From Campylorhamphus procurvoides (lineage: Eukaryota; Chordata; Aves; Passeriformes; Dendrocolaptidae), in NCBI GenBank assembly GCA_013396655.1, contig WBMV01004350.1, positions 116,670-180,669 of the forward strand: a stretch of DNA of 64,000 bases, given 5' to 3'. Position 1 is the first letter of the stretch, and each line of letters opens with the position of its first letter. The notes beneath the pieces are model-generated. The model did no database searches. It saw only the letters and a list, made by a program, of their open reading frames with translations, and had not been told where the DNA came from. This document shows positions 49,009-61,700 of the stretch, in pieces. Made by a program: the position numbers and the translations under genes.

Positions 49009-50250
49009 GTCACAGAATCTTGATGGTGGGAAGGGACCTCTGGAGATCTCCCAATCCCACTTCTGCTGCTCAAACAGGATCAGCTACAACAGGTTGCTCA
49101 GGGCAGTGTCTAGTTCAGGTTTTAGTATCACCAGAGATGGAGAGTCCACAATCCCTCTGGGCAACTTGCACCAGTGTTCAATCACCCTTAAATTGAAAAA
49201 ATAATTTTCTTCCATTTAAACAATAGTTCCAGTCTTTCAGTTTGTGTCCATTGCCTCTTATCCAGTTGGTGAGCACCACTGAGAAGAATCTGGCTCTGTC
49301 TTTATTCCTCTCCATCAGGAATGTAAAGACATTGATCAGATACCTTGAGTCTTCTCTTCTGTACACTGAACAGCCCCAGTGCTCCCAGCCTCTCCTCAGA
49401 CATCAAATGCCCCAAGTAAGCCCTTACTCCTTCATGACCGAAGCTTTGCTGGACTCATCCCCAGAAAGTCCACATCTCTTGCCTCTCTGAGGCAAGCTCA
49501 GAATTGGATCTAGTATTCCAGATGTGTCTCAGCAGTGCTGATAGGGACCTCCCCCTGTCTACTGATACTGCTTTCCCTGATGCAGCCCAGGAAGCTCTTT
49601 GCTGACTCGTCTACCTTTCTGTTCACCACAAAACACAGGTCTGTTTCTGCAAAGCCATTTTCTGACTAGTCAGCTCCCAGCATGTGTTAATGCATGGGAG
49701 TTCTTTCTTTCCAGGCTCTAGACCTTTGCCTCTGCCTTTGTTGAGCTTCCTGTTGGTCCATTTCTCCAGGCTATCTGAATTGCAGCACAACCATCAGACG
49801 CATCAACCACTCCTCCGTTTTGTATATGCAAACTTCTTGACAATACTGTGCCATTATTCAGGTCATTAATGAAGACGTTAAATAGTATTTGCCCCAATGT
49901 CAATCCCCGTGACCGCAGGCCAGCTGGACTTCACACCACTGGTCAAAACCCTTCAGCTCAGCAATTCAGCCAGTTTTCAGGCCACCACACTGTTCACTTA
50001 CCTAGCTTGTACTTCATCAGCTTGTCAATGAGGACACTAGAAGAGATAGTTTCAATAGCCTTGCTAAAATTAAGATAAGCATCATCCACTCCTCTACCCA
50101 TATCCACTGAGCCAGTCATCTCATCATAGAAAGTTATCCAGCTGGTCAAATATGATTTCCCTTTCATAATGCTAACTGCTTCCTATCACCTTTGTATGCT
50201 CCTATATGTTTGGAAATGGCTTTCACGGGGATTTGCTCCTGGAATGCTCT
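49009..50250 (-). mobile_element. CR1 LINE, minus strand, degraded reverse transcriptase and 3' end
   Basis: Read on the plus strand, the segment starts with the reverse of a CR1 3' tail (CACAGAATCTTGATGG, then GGGAAGGGACCTCTGGAGAT). It continues through the reverse of the CR1 ORF2 end (CACAATCCCTCTGGGCAACT, then CAGCCCCAGTGCTCCCAGCC). The reverse-transcriptase core is visible on the minus strand at 49718-49903 as TLGQILFNVFINDL and GGVVDASDGCAAIQ, with the stretch that should hold FADD damaged. Further right, CAGCCAGTTTTCAGGCCACC (near 49968) and AGCCAGTCATCTCATCATAG (near 50110) keep the CR1 order. Similarity fades after about 50250 and may reach 50400. This copy belongs to a different CR1 subfamily from the one at 31 kb, judging by its 3' end. 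It is non-functional. Confidence 0.92.
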
Positions 50251-52996
50251 TTCCCATCTCTCTGCCTAGAGAGTGGGCTCACTGTTTCACAGTCTTGTAT
50301 CTTCTGCAGGACTGTTGACATTTACAGCCTCGCTAAGTCTTTGCTATCTTGCTTAGAGTACCCATCCTCCTCTCAAAGGTCATAATCCTACAAGACAGAA
50401 AAGATCCAGATGAGTGTCTGACATATCTGTTTGATCTTACACAATCAGCAGAAGTACACAAGCCAGTAAAATAGCATATAATCTAAAGCATGTCGTTACC
50501 CTTTTCCTTCTTTCTTAATTTAGTCACAAAAAGTGGCCCTAGGTTTTCCTCATCATTGCAGATCAAACCAGTATAAGAATGCAGCTTTCTTGATAAGCAA
50601 ACTTTGCATGAGGCTTCTTTCTTTGTAGCACTATGAACACTTTTTTCAAGCATCTGGCATGTGACAGTTCTTAAAGAATTTATCACTGTAATACCTAAGC
50701 AGTGAGGAGGAAAGTTGTCTGAGATTTTTTTATTTTCTTTAAAGAAGAATTCCCAATTTTAAAAAATCCAAATCTCAGGTTTCTTTAGCAACTTCCATGG
50801 AACTAGATAAAACTTTTCTCCATTTTTGCAGTGATACATAAGCCTTTCTCTTGATATTTCTGAGAGGCACACTACACTGCTCAAAGTGGCAACAAGTGAA
50901 GGCCAGCTGTGTTTTCTCTTCCCAACACCTCTACCAGTTCTTTTATTCTATATATTTACACACTTATCATTTATGCTATGCTATCATTTGTTTGTGTATG
51001 TGTGCCTCTCTCCATGTACCACAGGATGGCAGCAAATGTTAGAATATAAAGAAAACAGGCAAAATACAAAATAAGAGTATTACATTTGATTCATAGATAT
51101 TACTGTTACTTGGGAGGAAAAAAAAAAAAGAATTGTTCCTGAACTGTAATCCAAGTTTCCAAATGCACGTGCAAAGACACATGTCCTCAGGCATATATGC
51201 ACAGTAATGCATCAACCTACACCATTGCAGGTCAGAGGCATTAACAGAAATATTGTTTCAGGGAAACAAATTATACGGGATGCCATAACACAAAATAACT
51301 CTGCAAGTGACAGGATGTTTTGTCTGATCCAAAAGAAATAAAAATCAGCAAAATTGGGACGGAAAACAAATTTGTGTGGAATGACAGTAAATTCTAACTG
51401 AGTAGGACTATATTTCTTAAATATTGAAAAGACATCCATAAAAATTGCCAGAGGAAACAAATTCAAAAGTCATCTCAAAAGCAAAATACTATTCCTGTTT
51501 CAAGTACACTAAAAATGTATGTAAAATGTTTTATGTAGACAGGTTCACTTGACTGAGGACACTTGCCACAGGCAAACTAAAAGATGCTACTTTTTTGAAA
51601 ATTAAATAAATTGTTTATATATCTTATGCAGAGTTCACAATTAGTGCCTCACCATTTGTTTTAAAGCCTTCTCAGTAATGAGGAGCTCAAAAAGAAGACA
51701 CAGAAAAGCAGACAAAGTATACGGACAAAGCACAAAATAATCTGATAGTGGCATTTTCAACTTTTCATGTGGGCTGGAGACTTCAAAAGATGGGATTTTA
51801 AAGTCTATATTTATCATTGTTATTACAAAATGAAAGAATGAAAAACAATAAAGAAAAACTCACAAACCAATAAGAGCATTTTTAGAATGGATCAGGGTAA
51901 GGTTTAAATGTAACTTTTGCAGAACCACCTTTAATTGAAAATTATGGAATAGTTGGAGAGGAACTGATTCATACAGTTTCTAGTGATGAAAGGCTTTATA
52001 CAGGGATGCTACCACTGTGCAAAGTAATCCTCTCTAACCCTTCAAGCACTGTAAAAGGTTTTATGGTAAATTTAGATTAAATATTTCTCTTTAATTTATG
52101 CCACATCTGCTTCTGCTTATAAATTTTTTTACTTTCTTCCTACCTCACCATTTTGCTTCTCTGTCCAATGCCAATCTAATCAAGAGATACACTGTCATCA
52201 CTGGCAAGTCATCAATATTTTGAAGTTATAGGTTATGTCAATTGTTTACAATGCACCTCTTCCAAAAAGATCAATGAACTTCCTTTGTGGAAGCCATAAC
52301 TAGCCTGGCTAGCTCTGATTTCAGGAGTGCAGCTAATCAAACTTGTGATCTTTGCACTGCAACAGCTAGACTTGACTCTCCCTCCTGACTGCCCCCTTAG
52401 AAAAGGGTGATAAATCGCATGATCACAGTTAGCCCATTCTAGGTATAAAATCAGAGGGAAGGGTGGTATGTGTATGGGACACAATTGTTCCTGGGGTATT
52501 AGGAAGGAATGGGAAAAGAAAAATTTTAAAGGCTTATGCCCTCTGCAGGCTCAAAACAACTTATGTGGCAGACATTTTGGTTAGCCAAAGAAAATTTATA
52601 CTAACATATTTTAAACTTTTAAAAGAAATCAAAAAAGTTCATATATCTGATGCATGGGAGGAAAGTGACTTCTGAATATTACCAGCAGTAATGCTTCTAT
52701 ACTGTATCATCGTGTGTTATAGTCATGGCCTTTTCCTTCAAAACTGTGTGATGACCATTGTACATGACTGTTCTTTTCTAATCTGCTGCCAGTTCCTGGC
52801 TGTACAATGAGGCAATTACAAGGACACAGCTATTAGCCAAGTCAGTGCAGTCTTTCCTCCCTTCAGGCCACTGTCATCCCACAAATATGAATAAGGTTCT
52901 GAAAAAAATGAATGTTTTCTATAGTCTTCTGCAACCTTCTTGCTGTAAAAATAGATTGCAACCATGCTTATGTCATGTTGTTGCTCAGCAACCTTT

Positions 52997-53012
52997 CCCC
53001 CCCCACCCCCCC
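52997..53012. repeat. Poly(C) tract C8-A-C7
   Basis: This is a simple pyrimidine homopolymer run. A reverse-complementary G5-T-G7 run lies 0.9 kb away at 53891-53903, so 13 bases of the two could pair. This is low-complexity sequence and probably coincidental. Confidence 0.85.
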
Positions 53013-53890
53013 TTAATCTCCCTGTTCTCTAATATCTTATTGGTGTTCACCATGATCAGTCTGGAAAGTACGACTCACTAGTCAGAAACAGCACTGTCTG
53101 CTATGCTTGCAGGACACACTGCCCTTCAATAATTACACACAGGCTTAGGAAGATATACCTTAGAGAGTAACCAGAGACAGGATGTTGACCTAGGGGAAAA
53201 AAGGGCTAATGGAAACCACGAGGGACAGCGAGAGAAGTCGAAATGGAAAAAAAAAAAAAAAGTCCTCTATCTTGAGGAAGCTTACAAAAATGAAATAAAA
53301 TTAAAATTAGACCTCTAATCCCTTCCCCTTCTGTCAAGGTCAGCAAAGAGGAATCAATGACCTTACAACAGTGTCTCATTTTCCCCAATGAGCTTTGGGG
53401 AAGAATCTTTCTTTGAAAGAATAAGGACCGTCAGGCAGAACAGGAAGGACTTACAGCTCTTAGGATATCAGAAAAGTTTATTGTTTGAAAGGAAATGACT
53501 AGAAAATGAAGCTCCCAAGCACAGCTTTCTCACACATAGTCATTTATGTGAATGGACTCAGCAGATGAGCATCCAACAGAGCAGTGACAACAACAGGTAA
53601 AGCTTAGATCGACAGAGCTATTCAGAGAGGAACTTAAGTAACTAAACTTAGGCACAGATGGATTTCAGAAGCCATAAGGTATTCAGTCAGGCTTTCAGCT
53701 GCTGCCCTAGAAGAGGGTAGGTCTCCCATAAACCCAATGTCTTAGCTGCCATCTCTTTGCTAACATCTGGGGTACCATAGGAAACCTAAAACCACATTAT
53801 GTGCATGCTTGTGCTTTGGTTCCTGAATCACTCTTCAAATATCTGACTTCTATTCAAATATCTTAACCATTATTGGTTTTAATGAATGCT

Positions 53891-53903
53891 GGGGGTGGGG
53901 GGG
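53891..53903. repeat. Poly(G) tract G5-T-G7
   Basis: This is a simple G run that is reverse-complementary to part of the C8-A-C7 tract at 52997-53012. Confidence 0.85.
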
Positions 53904-54875
53904 AGTATCCTTCCTAGAATACACATTTAACAGATGCAGATATCTGCATTTATGTACCTGACAAAGGGTAATACACCTTGCATGTGTGTTGTTTTTATTT
54001 TTGTAACATTATGATTCCACCTTTCCATACAGTTCTGATCAGTGTCTGACACAGAAAGTTTATCTTTTTCTACTGGTGCCTGCTATCTCTCCAGATAGTT
54101 AGAAACATAACATCTATTTTAAATCATCTCTGAACATTAGACTATGGAAATGCAATCAAATTCCGGGACAAGATTTTCTACCTTCTTTGCACAGGTTTAA
54201 TCCTTTTCAGTGGGCCTTGCGACTAATCCATCGTTTCATCTCTACAACCACACAACATCTCAACTGACTTGAGGCACAGCCAAGACATTACCTGACAGTG
54301 GTTAGGTTAGTCCAGCTCCTTCCAAATCAGCAACCGATGGGAATGTTGCCAATATCAACCTTATGAGCAGACTTAGCAGTGAGGTAAGTACAGAAATACT
54401 TTTACATTTCCAGATGAAAGATTCCTCAGAAACATATGTGTAAAACATCAAGACAGAAGTCCTTTGCCTGTTTAAGGTAGCAGTAGTTTTAGCACAGACA
54501 GCAAAACACTACAACAGTCCACATCAACTCCTCAATGTAAAGGCATCACCGTCTATCTTTGTTCATATATTACTGATCCTTAGTTGAAGCAGAATGGAGT
54601 GGTACTACATGTAAACTGTAATATTTACAATGAGCACAAAAAATTTCAGCAAACAGATCATGAGCTATTCCAGACTGCTTTTTTTCCAGACTACATCAGA
54701 AGTTTAATTTCAGCATTTTACAGTGAAATAAAAACAACATATCACAGGAAAATGATAGGGTTTATTCAACAGCTTTAGCAAGGAGTAATAATATTAACAA
54801 TGATAAAGCTTTTTCTCATACAATTAAGGAGCTAAAGATGACAGATAGAATCAGCTAATCTGACCTCTTCAGCTA

Positions 54876-55100
54876 TTGAATGCAGTAACAAAAGAAAATT
54901 TAGGTTTGCTTTTAGTAAGCAGTAAGGACATTATAGAAAATCTAGATATGAAATATGACTCTGGGGAGAAGGATCACAAGATGTCTCTGTTTAAATTAAC
55001 TGGAAATATAAAGAAACCAACTTCACGACAGTGGAAACAACAAAAACAGTTAGGTTTGTTAAATTCCATTAGTAAAATCAGATGGACGGAGGATGTCAGG
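54876..55100 (+). mobile_element. Probable CR1 LINE remnant, endonuclease-domain end
   Basis: The open frame at 54876-55157 contains LGLLLVSSKDIIENLDMKY, then DHKMSLFKL and KKPTSRQWKQQKQLGLLN. This resembles the end of the CR1 endonuclease domain in composition and order: a leucine-rich LDLLL(V/T)(S/N)-type block, a conserved SDHEM-type motif (here KDHKM) and a basic stretch before the linker to the reverse transcriptase. The catalytic SDH histidine region is altered. Flanking sequence is too decayed to follow. A chance resemblance is possible, so this is a moderate call. It would be older than the two long CR1 copies. Confidence 0.45.
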
Positions 55101-57768
55101 GACTTGAATGTGAAGCAGGTCTGGAGCTTCTCCAAGTCAGAGGTACCTAGGGTATAAATACCAAATTATATTTTCAGTAATTAGAAGGGCTTGAGTTAAG
55201 GGGCTTCAGATCTAGTGGTTAAATAACTACCTGAAGGTGGATATGAAGAGTAAGTGGAAAGCCTGCCACGTAACGGAAAATAGGGTGAAATGGCAAAGAA
55301 CACAATATTCCTAATGCCAGAGATCAAGAAGGCAAAGAATAAGTGAAAATAACAAAAAAATAAAGCCAAAATATACTTAGCTATATGTTAGGGGAGGGAG
55401 AGAAAGGTTATTTTGTTAAATAAACAAGATAATAAAGACAGAAAAAGAAAGGGCCTGTTGCAGGTGGTACAGTGCAAAACCTAACACAAGCATGGTCTCA
55501 AGTGTAAGTGAATGCTTTGTCTGAGTTACCAGTGAGTATGATAATAAACATGTCTGTTATAGCAGGATGACTAAAGAGAATGAAGATATGGAAACAAACT
55601 TTGCAAGTAAGCCAAAAGCTTAATGTACTCACACATTCATTGTGTGTCAATACACATAGAGGCAAGGCACAGGTAACCACACTAGGACTCTGAAAGATCC
55701 ACAGGCTCAAACTGCTGATTTAGCTCTATGTCTTCAAACGAGATTAGCCACAGGAATATATCAACTACAGAACAGCAGAAACAGGGCCTTTATTTCAGAA
55801 AGCGGGTGGAGAGGAAGGATCAATGGAGCCATGGAATCTTGCATGCAAGGATTTACAACGGATCTCAAATCAAAGGATAAAAGAAGACATGGAGCTGAAA
55901 AGAAAATAAGATAAAGATAGACTGTGCTACTCTAACTTGACAGACCTTTGCAAAAGTAGTCTTTGGTAGGGAGAGAGCAGGGGCAAACAAAACCAAACCA
56001 ACCAACCTATATATAGGAGAGAAATTGTGTTCCTCATAGGTTGGTCCTAATATTTCCACTAAAGACTTTAGTACAAAGCAGCAGGATGTTCTGATGAAAA
56101 CATACAGAAAACATGAATTTCAGAGGCGCTGTCAACACCAACAAGACTTGCAACAGCAAGAAAAAAACACTTGAAAAACATAGGAAGTGCTATGATGAAA
56201 TCCCTCACTAAGGTCACACAAGTATGGGACATTCCCCCACAGAAACAGCAGCAGGTGTTGGGGCCGTAAGCCCTCATTGCTGTGAGTGAGCTTCTCTGCA
56301 AGAAGCATGGTCCTGTTTGCCACAAGTAACTCACTTCAGCATTTACTCCATACAAGGCTGTATCCATTGCTTTGGGAGGCGTGTCTATGCACGCACAGGT
56401 GCTGCCAGTAGAACTGATGAGAAGATCTGGGCAGGTAATTGAAGGAGAAAGACCATGAGAAAGTATACTGAAGAAATGCTGAAAGCAGCATACAGCAAGT
56501 GTGTCTCCATTCATAGTACCGCAAAATGAAGGTTTCATTTTCCAGTTATTTATATGGTTACAAAACAAATCTACAGTTTACAGCTGGAGACTTTCAGAGT
56601 GATTCAAACTATGTAAAAGGATCCAGAAAAATAATTTCAGAAGCTGACTGATGATTTAAGCCAACTGAGGTGCCACACACTTCATTAAAATTACCTTCAC
56701 AGGATTTGGAACTATTTTAGGAGGCAGTGGAGTCTTTTAGCATCTAAAGCATCCTGTTTTTTTCTTCCAAAGGTTTGTATTCATGAAGTATCTTGAGTTT
56801 AATATATGTCTTTCTCTTGACTGTTTCGGATTAAATAATAAAGTGCATCTATTAGGGAGGAAACAAAAACCCCTGGGGTAGGTGGGGGGTGATATCTGAA
56901 GAGGCCTTTTTCCAACTGTCAACATTTTGAAGCTGAGTAATAACACAGCCTTGGGGTTGCCATGGGAACATGTTTCATTTCCTAGGTGACAGCAATTGTA
57001 TGTCGTCACCAGTGAACCACACAGATTCTGGAAATATGTCAAGTTTCCTTCAGACATTGGCATCCCAAAACTTCCTGTACCTTCTGCAGGCACACGCCTG
57101 ACAGAGCTCCAGCCAGCACCTCTAACCTGGTACCTGCCACAGTCCTACACGGGACCCACCCACTCTTCCTCTCCTGGGAAGGATAGCCTGGTTTGGCTAG
57201 GGCTGGGGTAGGGTCCTAGACATCTTAATTTGAAGACCCTAGGAAAGAGCAAACTCTCCTCACCCCTTGGTATTCTCTTCCATGGCCTAACCAACCTCCT
57301 ACAAATATTGTTTCATTCTCACTTGAGCATGGCTCTCATTTCCAACCTTTTGGCCCTGGATAAGCACAGTCAGCAAGGTTTCTCAATATTAAAACTCTCA
57401 CAAAGCCTTGCGCCATGTTAGTACCGGACACACTATTTAAATCAATTATTTCTGAATCATCTGTACTAATAATCAATCTCTAAAAATACCCATAGAGCTC
57501 AAAGATTTCCTAGACTAAGATGATTTTTTTTAACCTGAAGCTTTTGGTTATATGACTGAAAACTCTTCTTCAGAGCACATATGTTTTCCCCAACACAACT
57601 TCAAGGCCACCAGCTGCACAATATGACCAGCAGGATTCTCTTGCCTGTGAACACTAGGGAGGGCAAATATAGTAGAATAACTTCTCCCTAACAGCTCCTC
57701 AGTGCTCATGCACTAGTCCAAAATAAGCAACTCCGATTCTGTAATAATTATTCTGCTCGGGAAGTAGA
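55101..57768. other. No gene seen
   Basis: This stretch contains the longest minus-strand open frame of the window (166 codons, 56068-56568), rich in cysteine and without a recognisable domain or partner exon. The rest is short ORFs. No repeat family or RNA gene was recognised. Confidence 0.5.
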
Positions 57769-57836
57769 GTGATTATTTTATTCTGGGATAATTACTCCAT
57801 TTCCAAAGTGAAATAATAGTTATAGAATAAAATCAT
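57769..57836. repeat. Imperfect foldback element, about 68 bp
   Basis: ATTTTATTCT (57775-57784) is perfectly inverted as AGAATAAAAT (57824-57833). Inside these arms, ATTACTCCATTT pairs imperfectly with AAAGTGAAATAAT around a short loop near 57804. TGAT and ATCA extend the arms outward if a 3-base insertion is allowed. The pattern fits a decayed miniature inverted-repeat DNA element or an RNA hairpin. I cannot name a family. Confidence 0.5.
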
Positions 57837-58586
57837 TTTTATTTTTGAATATTTCATCCACATGTGGGAGTTATTCTAGAACAGCTAAATTATATGCTAA
57901 TAGTTAGAAGGGAACAGTCCTGCCAATCAATTTTCCTCATACAGGTGAATCCGTAAACCATTGTGCCATTGGAAGGAACAGTGAAGAAGATATCATTGCA
58001 CAACTGGAGACCCCTACTGTTTAATTTCAAGAGCAAGCTGTATCCACCTATAATAACTACGGCAAATAGTTCCCCTAAATCACTTACAGAGAAGTTCATA
58101 AAGTAAATCACAAGTACACCAAGTGATTTTCAGAGCATGCTACAAGTATTACTAATGGTAGACATACCTCATCATATGGTTTGAAAATAGTATCCATGTC
58201 ACTGAATGTCTTCTCCTCTACACTCACACGGTCAGAAGTCGCTGCCAAGGATGGCCCTGGTCTACACCACAAAGAGCCTTGCCCATTGAGATAAATATGG
58301 GTAGAGGAATATGCAAGCAGCTGTACCAGTACTTGATTGCTGAAGGAACTGGGGACATACTCCAGACTGTGCAGCTATTGTGCTATCTGCTCTAGGGTAG
58401 CTACCTTAGAAGTAAAATTATAACTGTTTACTTGAAAATACTTTCGTAATATCTTTCAACTTTGACCGCTGTTTTCTAACATCTCCAACTCTTAAGAGTC
58501 TAAGAAAGGAGTTCTATTCTAGCACCATTTTTACACTGCAAATTTTTATAATTGGGCATTAAGCTAGGCAAAAAAGTCAGGAGGCT
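57837..58586. other. No gene seen
   Basis: This interval between two inverted-repeat elements holds short ORFs only. Confidence 0.5.
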
Positions 58587-58724
58587 CAAAAGTTTAGGTT
58601 CCCACAGCAACAGTAATTCAGCAACATTCAAGATACAGAGCAGAGCATAAATTAACAGTTATTGGAAATGCTGCATATGTGCAGTGTGGCCATGTTAACA
58701 TTGCTATGGGAACCTTAACTTTTG
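58587..58724. mobile_element. Candidate MITE with 24-bp terminal inverted repeats
   Basis: The left arm 58587-58610 (CAAAAGTTTAGGTTCCCACAGCAA written as two overlapping pieces: CAAAAGTTTAGGTT and GGTTCCCACAGCAA) matches the reverse complement of 58701-58724 at 22 of 24 positions. The arms are separated by 90 bases and similarity stops abruptly outside them. Sharp-edged inverted repeats around a short non-coding core are the hallmark of a non-autonomous DNA transposon (MITE). I found no clear TA or 8-bp target duplication, so the superfamily is unassigned and an RNA hairpin origin is not excluded. The number of matches makes a chance inverted repeat very unlikely. Confidence 0.6.
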
Positions 58725-61700
58725 GATAGATAAGGATTCTACCAAAATAAAAACCATACAAAAGAAATAATCATTACAGATTTTGTTGGAAAAGACCACA
58801 GCCAATTCCTCATCTGCAATCTGTTGATGCAGATCACAGACCCTAAAGGCTCAGAAATCCAAATAGGTGAAAAAAATAATCACTAAGACTCTGGGTGCCA
58901 GAGAAATATCCATGGCTGATACCAATGCTGCAACTTTATTTTAAATTTGAATTTACAGTCACACATTATGCAAAATCATTCCAGAAATTACAACAGATGA
59001 AAAACAGAAGCTCATGTAAAGTATTACCCTTCCCTCTTTTCCTCTAAAATTTTTCATACATTAAATATTTTGAAAGAACAGAGAGGAAATTTGCTACTGG
59101 CTTTAGTCTTTTCCTGCACTTTTCAATTTAGGGTTAAAAAAAAAATCCAGCTGTGTTCTGGTATATGTTTATTTAGTAGCTATAAGTCTAGATTTACTCT
59201 AATGTTCTAACTAAACTCAAAGTCCATTTCAAGACAGTTCAATTTGAGCAGGTCTTTGGCGATGGAAGTTTCCATTTTTAAAAGAACCTAGTGACAGTAG
59301 GGCTGCTACTGAGGCCTTACTCTCTATCACTCCATCCAGTTCTCCGTGATGCATGATCTTGGGCAAGCCAGGCTTACTTCCCTATGCTTCAGTTCCTTGA
59401 GCTATGAAGCAGGAATAATGACACTCACCTTCCTTTTTATGCACATGTCCAGTGCTTTAACTCAGTGAGTTTTCGCTCCTTTTAAAAACACCAACAAAAT
59501 CTTCAATGCAGTCTTTTTACAGCATTTGAACAAAATTCCAGCAGTATCTAAAATAACGGCTCTGCCAACTCTCCATGTATGAAAAGAAAAACAAAATAAA
59601 AGCTCCTTGCTGCCACTCCAGCTTTTCATTTCTGTGTGGCGTTTATGGTTAGCCCCATCCAAAATCCTGTTGAACAAATTTCTTCCCCAGAGTAACTGCA
59701 AGATCACCAAAAAAATATGGCAAGGTCCAGAGTCCTGGAACTGCAGAGGCATTCTCCAGCCCAAGTCAATGCAAAAGGCTTTCTTGCTGATATCCTGGCA
59801 TGCATGCCTGGAATTGTACTGACATCAGCAGGATTTCCTTGCTCATAGGAAAAGCAGGATATTGGCTTCGAAACAAGCTTCATGGTTCAAAAAGATCCTA
59901 ATCTAAATTATTTGAAGTGACTCTGATTTCTTGGCATTTATAGCACAGACTTTATGAAGATTACATGGGCCTATCACTTGAACATGTTTTCTGTGCATCA
60001 CTAAGATTTTACTCAGGCCATGAACTCGAGTGTCCCTAGAGTGATTTAGAAAAAAAGAAAACCAACTAACACTGGTTAGAATAGCACTGCCTTTTATAAA
60101 AACAGCGATACATGTTTAAAATAGGTAGTGACATCCCTCAGTAGTAAATGGGAGACGCATAGAAGATTCTGCCCAGTACACTCATGATTGAGTTTCTCAC
60201 AGCAAACAGCCACTGTATTTGGTGAAAATGAAAGATTTTATAATCCTTTATATCCAAGTCACTGGTTCCTTATGTTCTTCCTCCAAATGTACCAGGCAGG
60301 GTACTGTATTTTCTAGACTGGAAGAAACAAGGCTGCTATGAATGGAGCCTGAGAAACACAAAGTTTACTGGGAAGAATTACACTTTCAAGCCATACTTGA
60401 GAGGCTGCCTGAGAAGGAGAGAAAGCATGGTTTATTTGAAGCCTTTGTCATTTCAAGTTGTTCACAGCTACCCATCAATAAATTGCCAAGTGTTTTGATA
60501 ACCAGCTGCCTTATGTGTTTAGTCACCTCTCATAAATAGTAACCTGCACACATTTCAACCTCCATACCACTACATCCAGTATCCTGAAACCGCTCTTTCA
60601 CTCTAGCCAGGACCCTCACCATCTCTGCTTGCTGTGAATCCAGCCAGCCTCACAGGATGAAGGACATGTTTGTCTGGGCAGGCTCCATTGCCATCCGAAA
60701 CTGATTCCCTCCTGAGACAGTTCCATTCCTAACTGCTTCTTCTACATGGCTCCTCCAACATACTCAGAAGCTGTACTGTTGCATCCTAATTCTTTTCCTT
60801 CATAAGTTATAGCAGAAGTGACGAAGTCCAGTTTTTGTCCACTCAGTCCATGAAGTGAGAGAAAAGGCATCACATTTTCTAGTGAGACTGCTAAATAAGC
60901 TATCTGTGAAGTATTTACGTTACCTTTTATTCATCAATAATCTTAGATGAGCTTTGTCAGGCATGCAGGTGGTAAATTTTTGCACAAACATTCCCACACC
61001 TCATGAACTTATGTCTAATTTGCTGAGAACATCCCTAGCCTTACTGTCTCACACTTATGACAAGCAGAAATTATTTAGCTTGGTTTGCTGGGACAGCATT
61101 GGGAGTCACAGCAATGATCCTTCCATGTACTTTGTGTTCATATGACAATACCCATTTGTTACAGTTTTATCATACTGCCTACAGAAACCACCTCCACTGT
61201 TCAGCATGTTCTTAGCCATTGCTGCCCTCCTGATCTTCACTACTACTTCACTCGCAGAAGGATCTTCCAGTTTCAGCGTGTATAAAGCACTCGTCTCTGC
61301 AGTCTAACATACTGTAGAAAGTGTAGTGTACTGAAACCATCCCACTAGTCTACAATTTTCCTATTCACTTCAGCATTCAGTATTGGTATGACTTAAACTT
61401 GATTTTGAAAAAAAATCAACATACATAACATGACTTTTGGTAAAAATTACTCCCTATTAGCTCTTGCTACCTCTAATAACCACCAGGCAGCATTCAAATA
61501 TTTAAATTAGAACACAGTATAATTTTTGCTCTTACCCTTAATTTTCTCTTTCCTTTTGCCCCTATCCCTTGCCAAATTTAAGCTAGAAATAGTTCATGAC
61601 TGATTCAAGCTGTTCTCCCTCTCAATGGCATAACATAGTAAGGGCTAGAGCACTGATAGTGAGTCAGATTATATATGCAAACATAGTGCTTCCTATCTAG

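Larger units (their letters stand above)
50251..54875. other. No gene seen
   Basis: AT-rich DNA with short ORFs. It includes a C-run (52997-53012), an A-run (53247-53261) and a G-run (53891-53903). A plus-strand acceptor/donor pair (54195-54383) has stops in all frames and is discussed in the findings. Confidence 0.5.

Noticed and set aside
52997..53903. Complementary C-run and G-run 0.9 kb apart
   Set aside because: Low-complexity homopolymers pair trivially; there is no sign of an element bounded by them.
56068..56568. 166-codon minus-strand open frame, cysteine-rich
   Set aside because: No recognisable domain, no promoter or splice context, and a second overlapping frame is also open on the same strand. 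Compatible with chance, though a conservation test would settle it.
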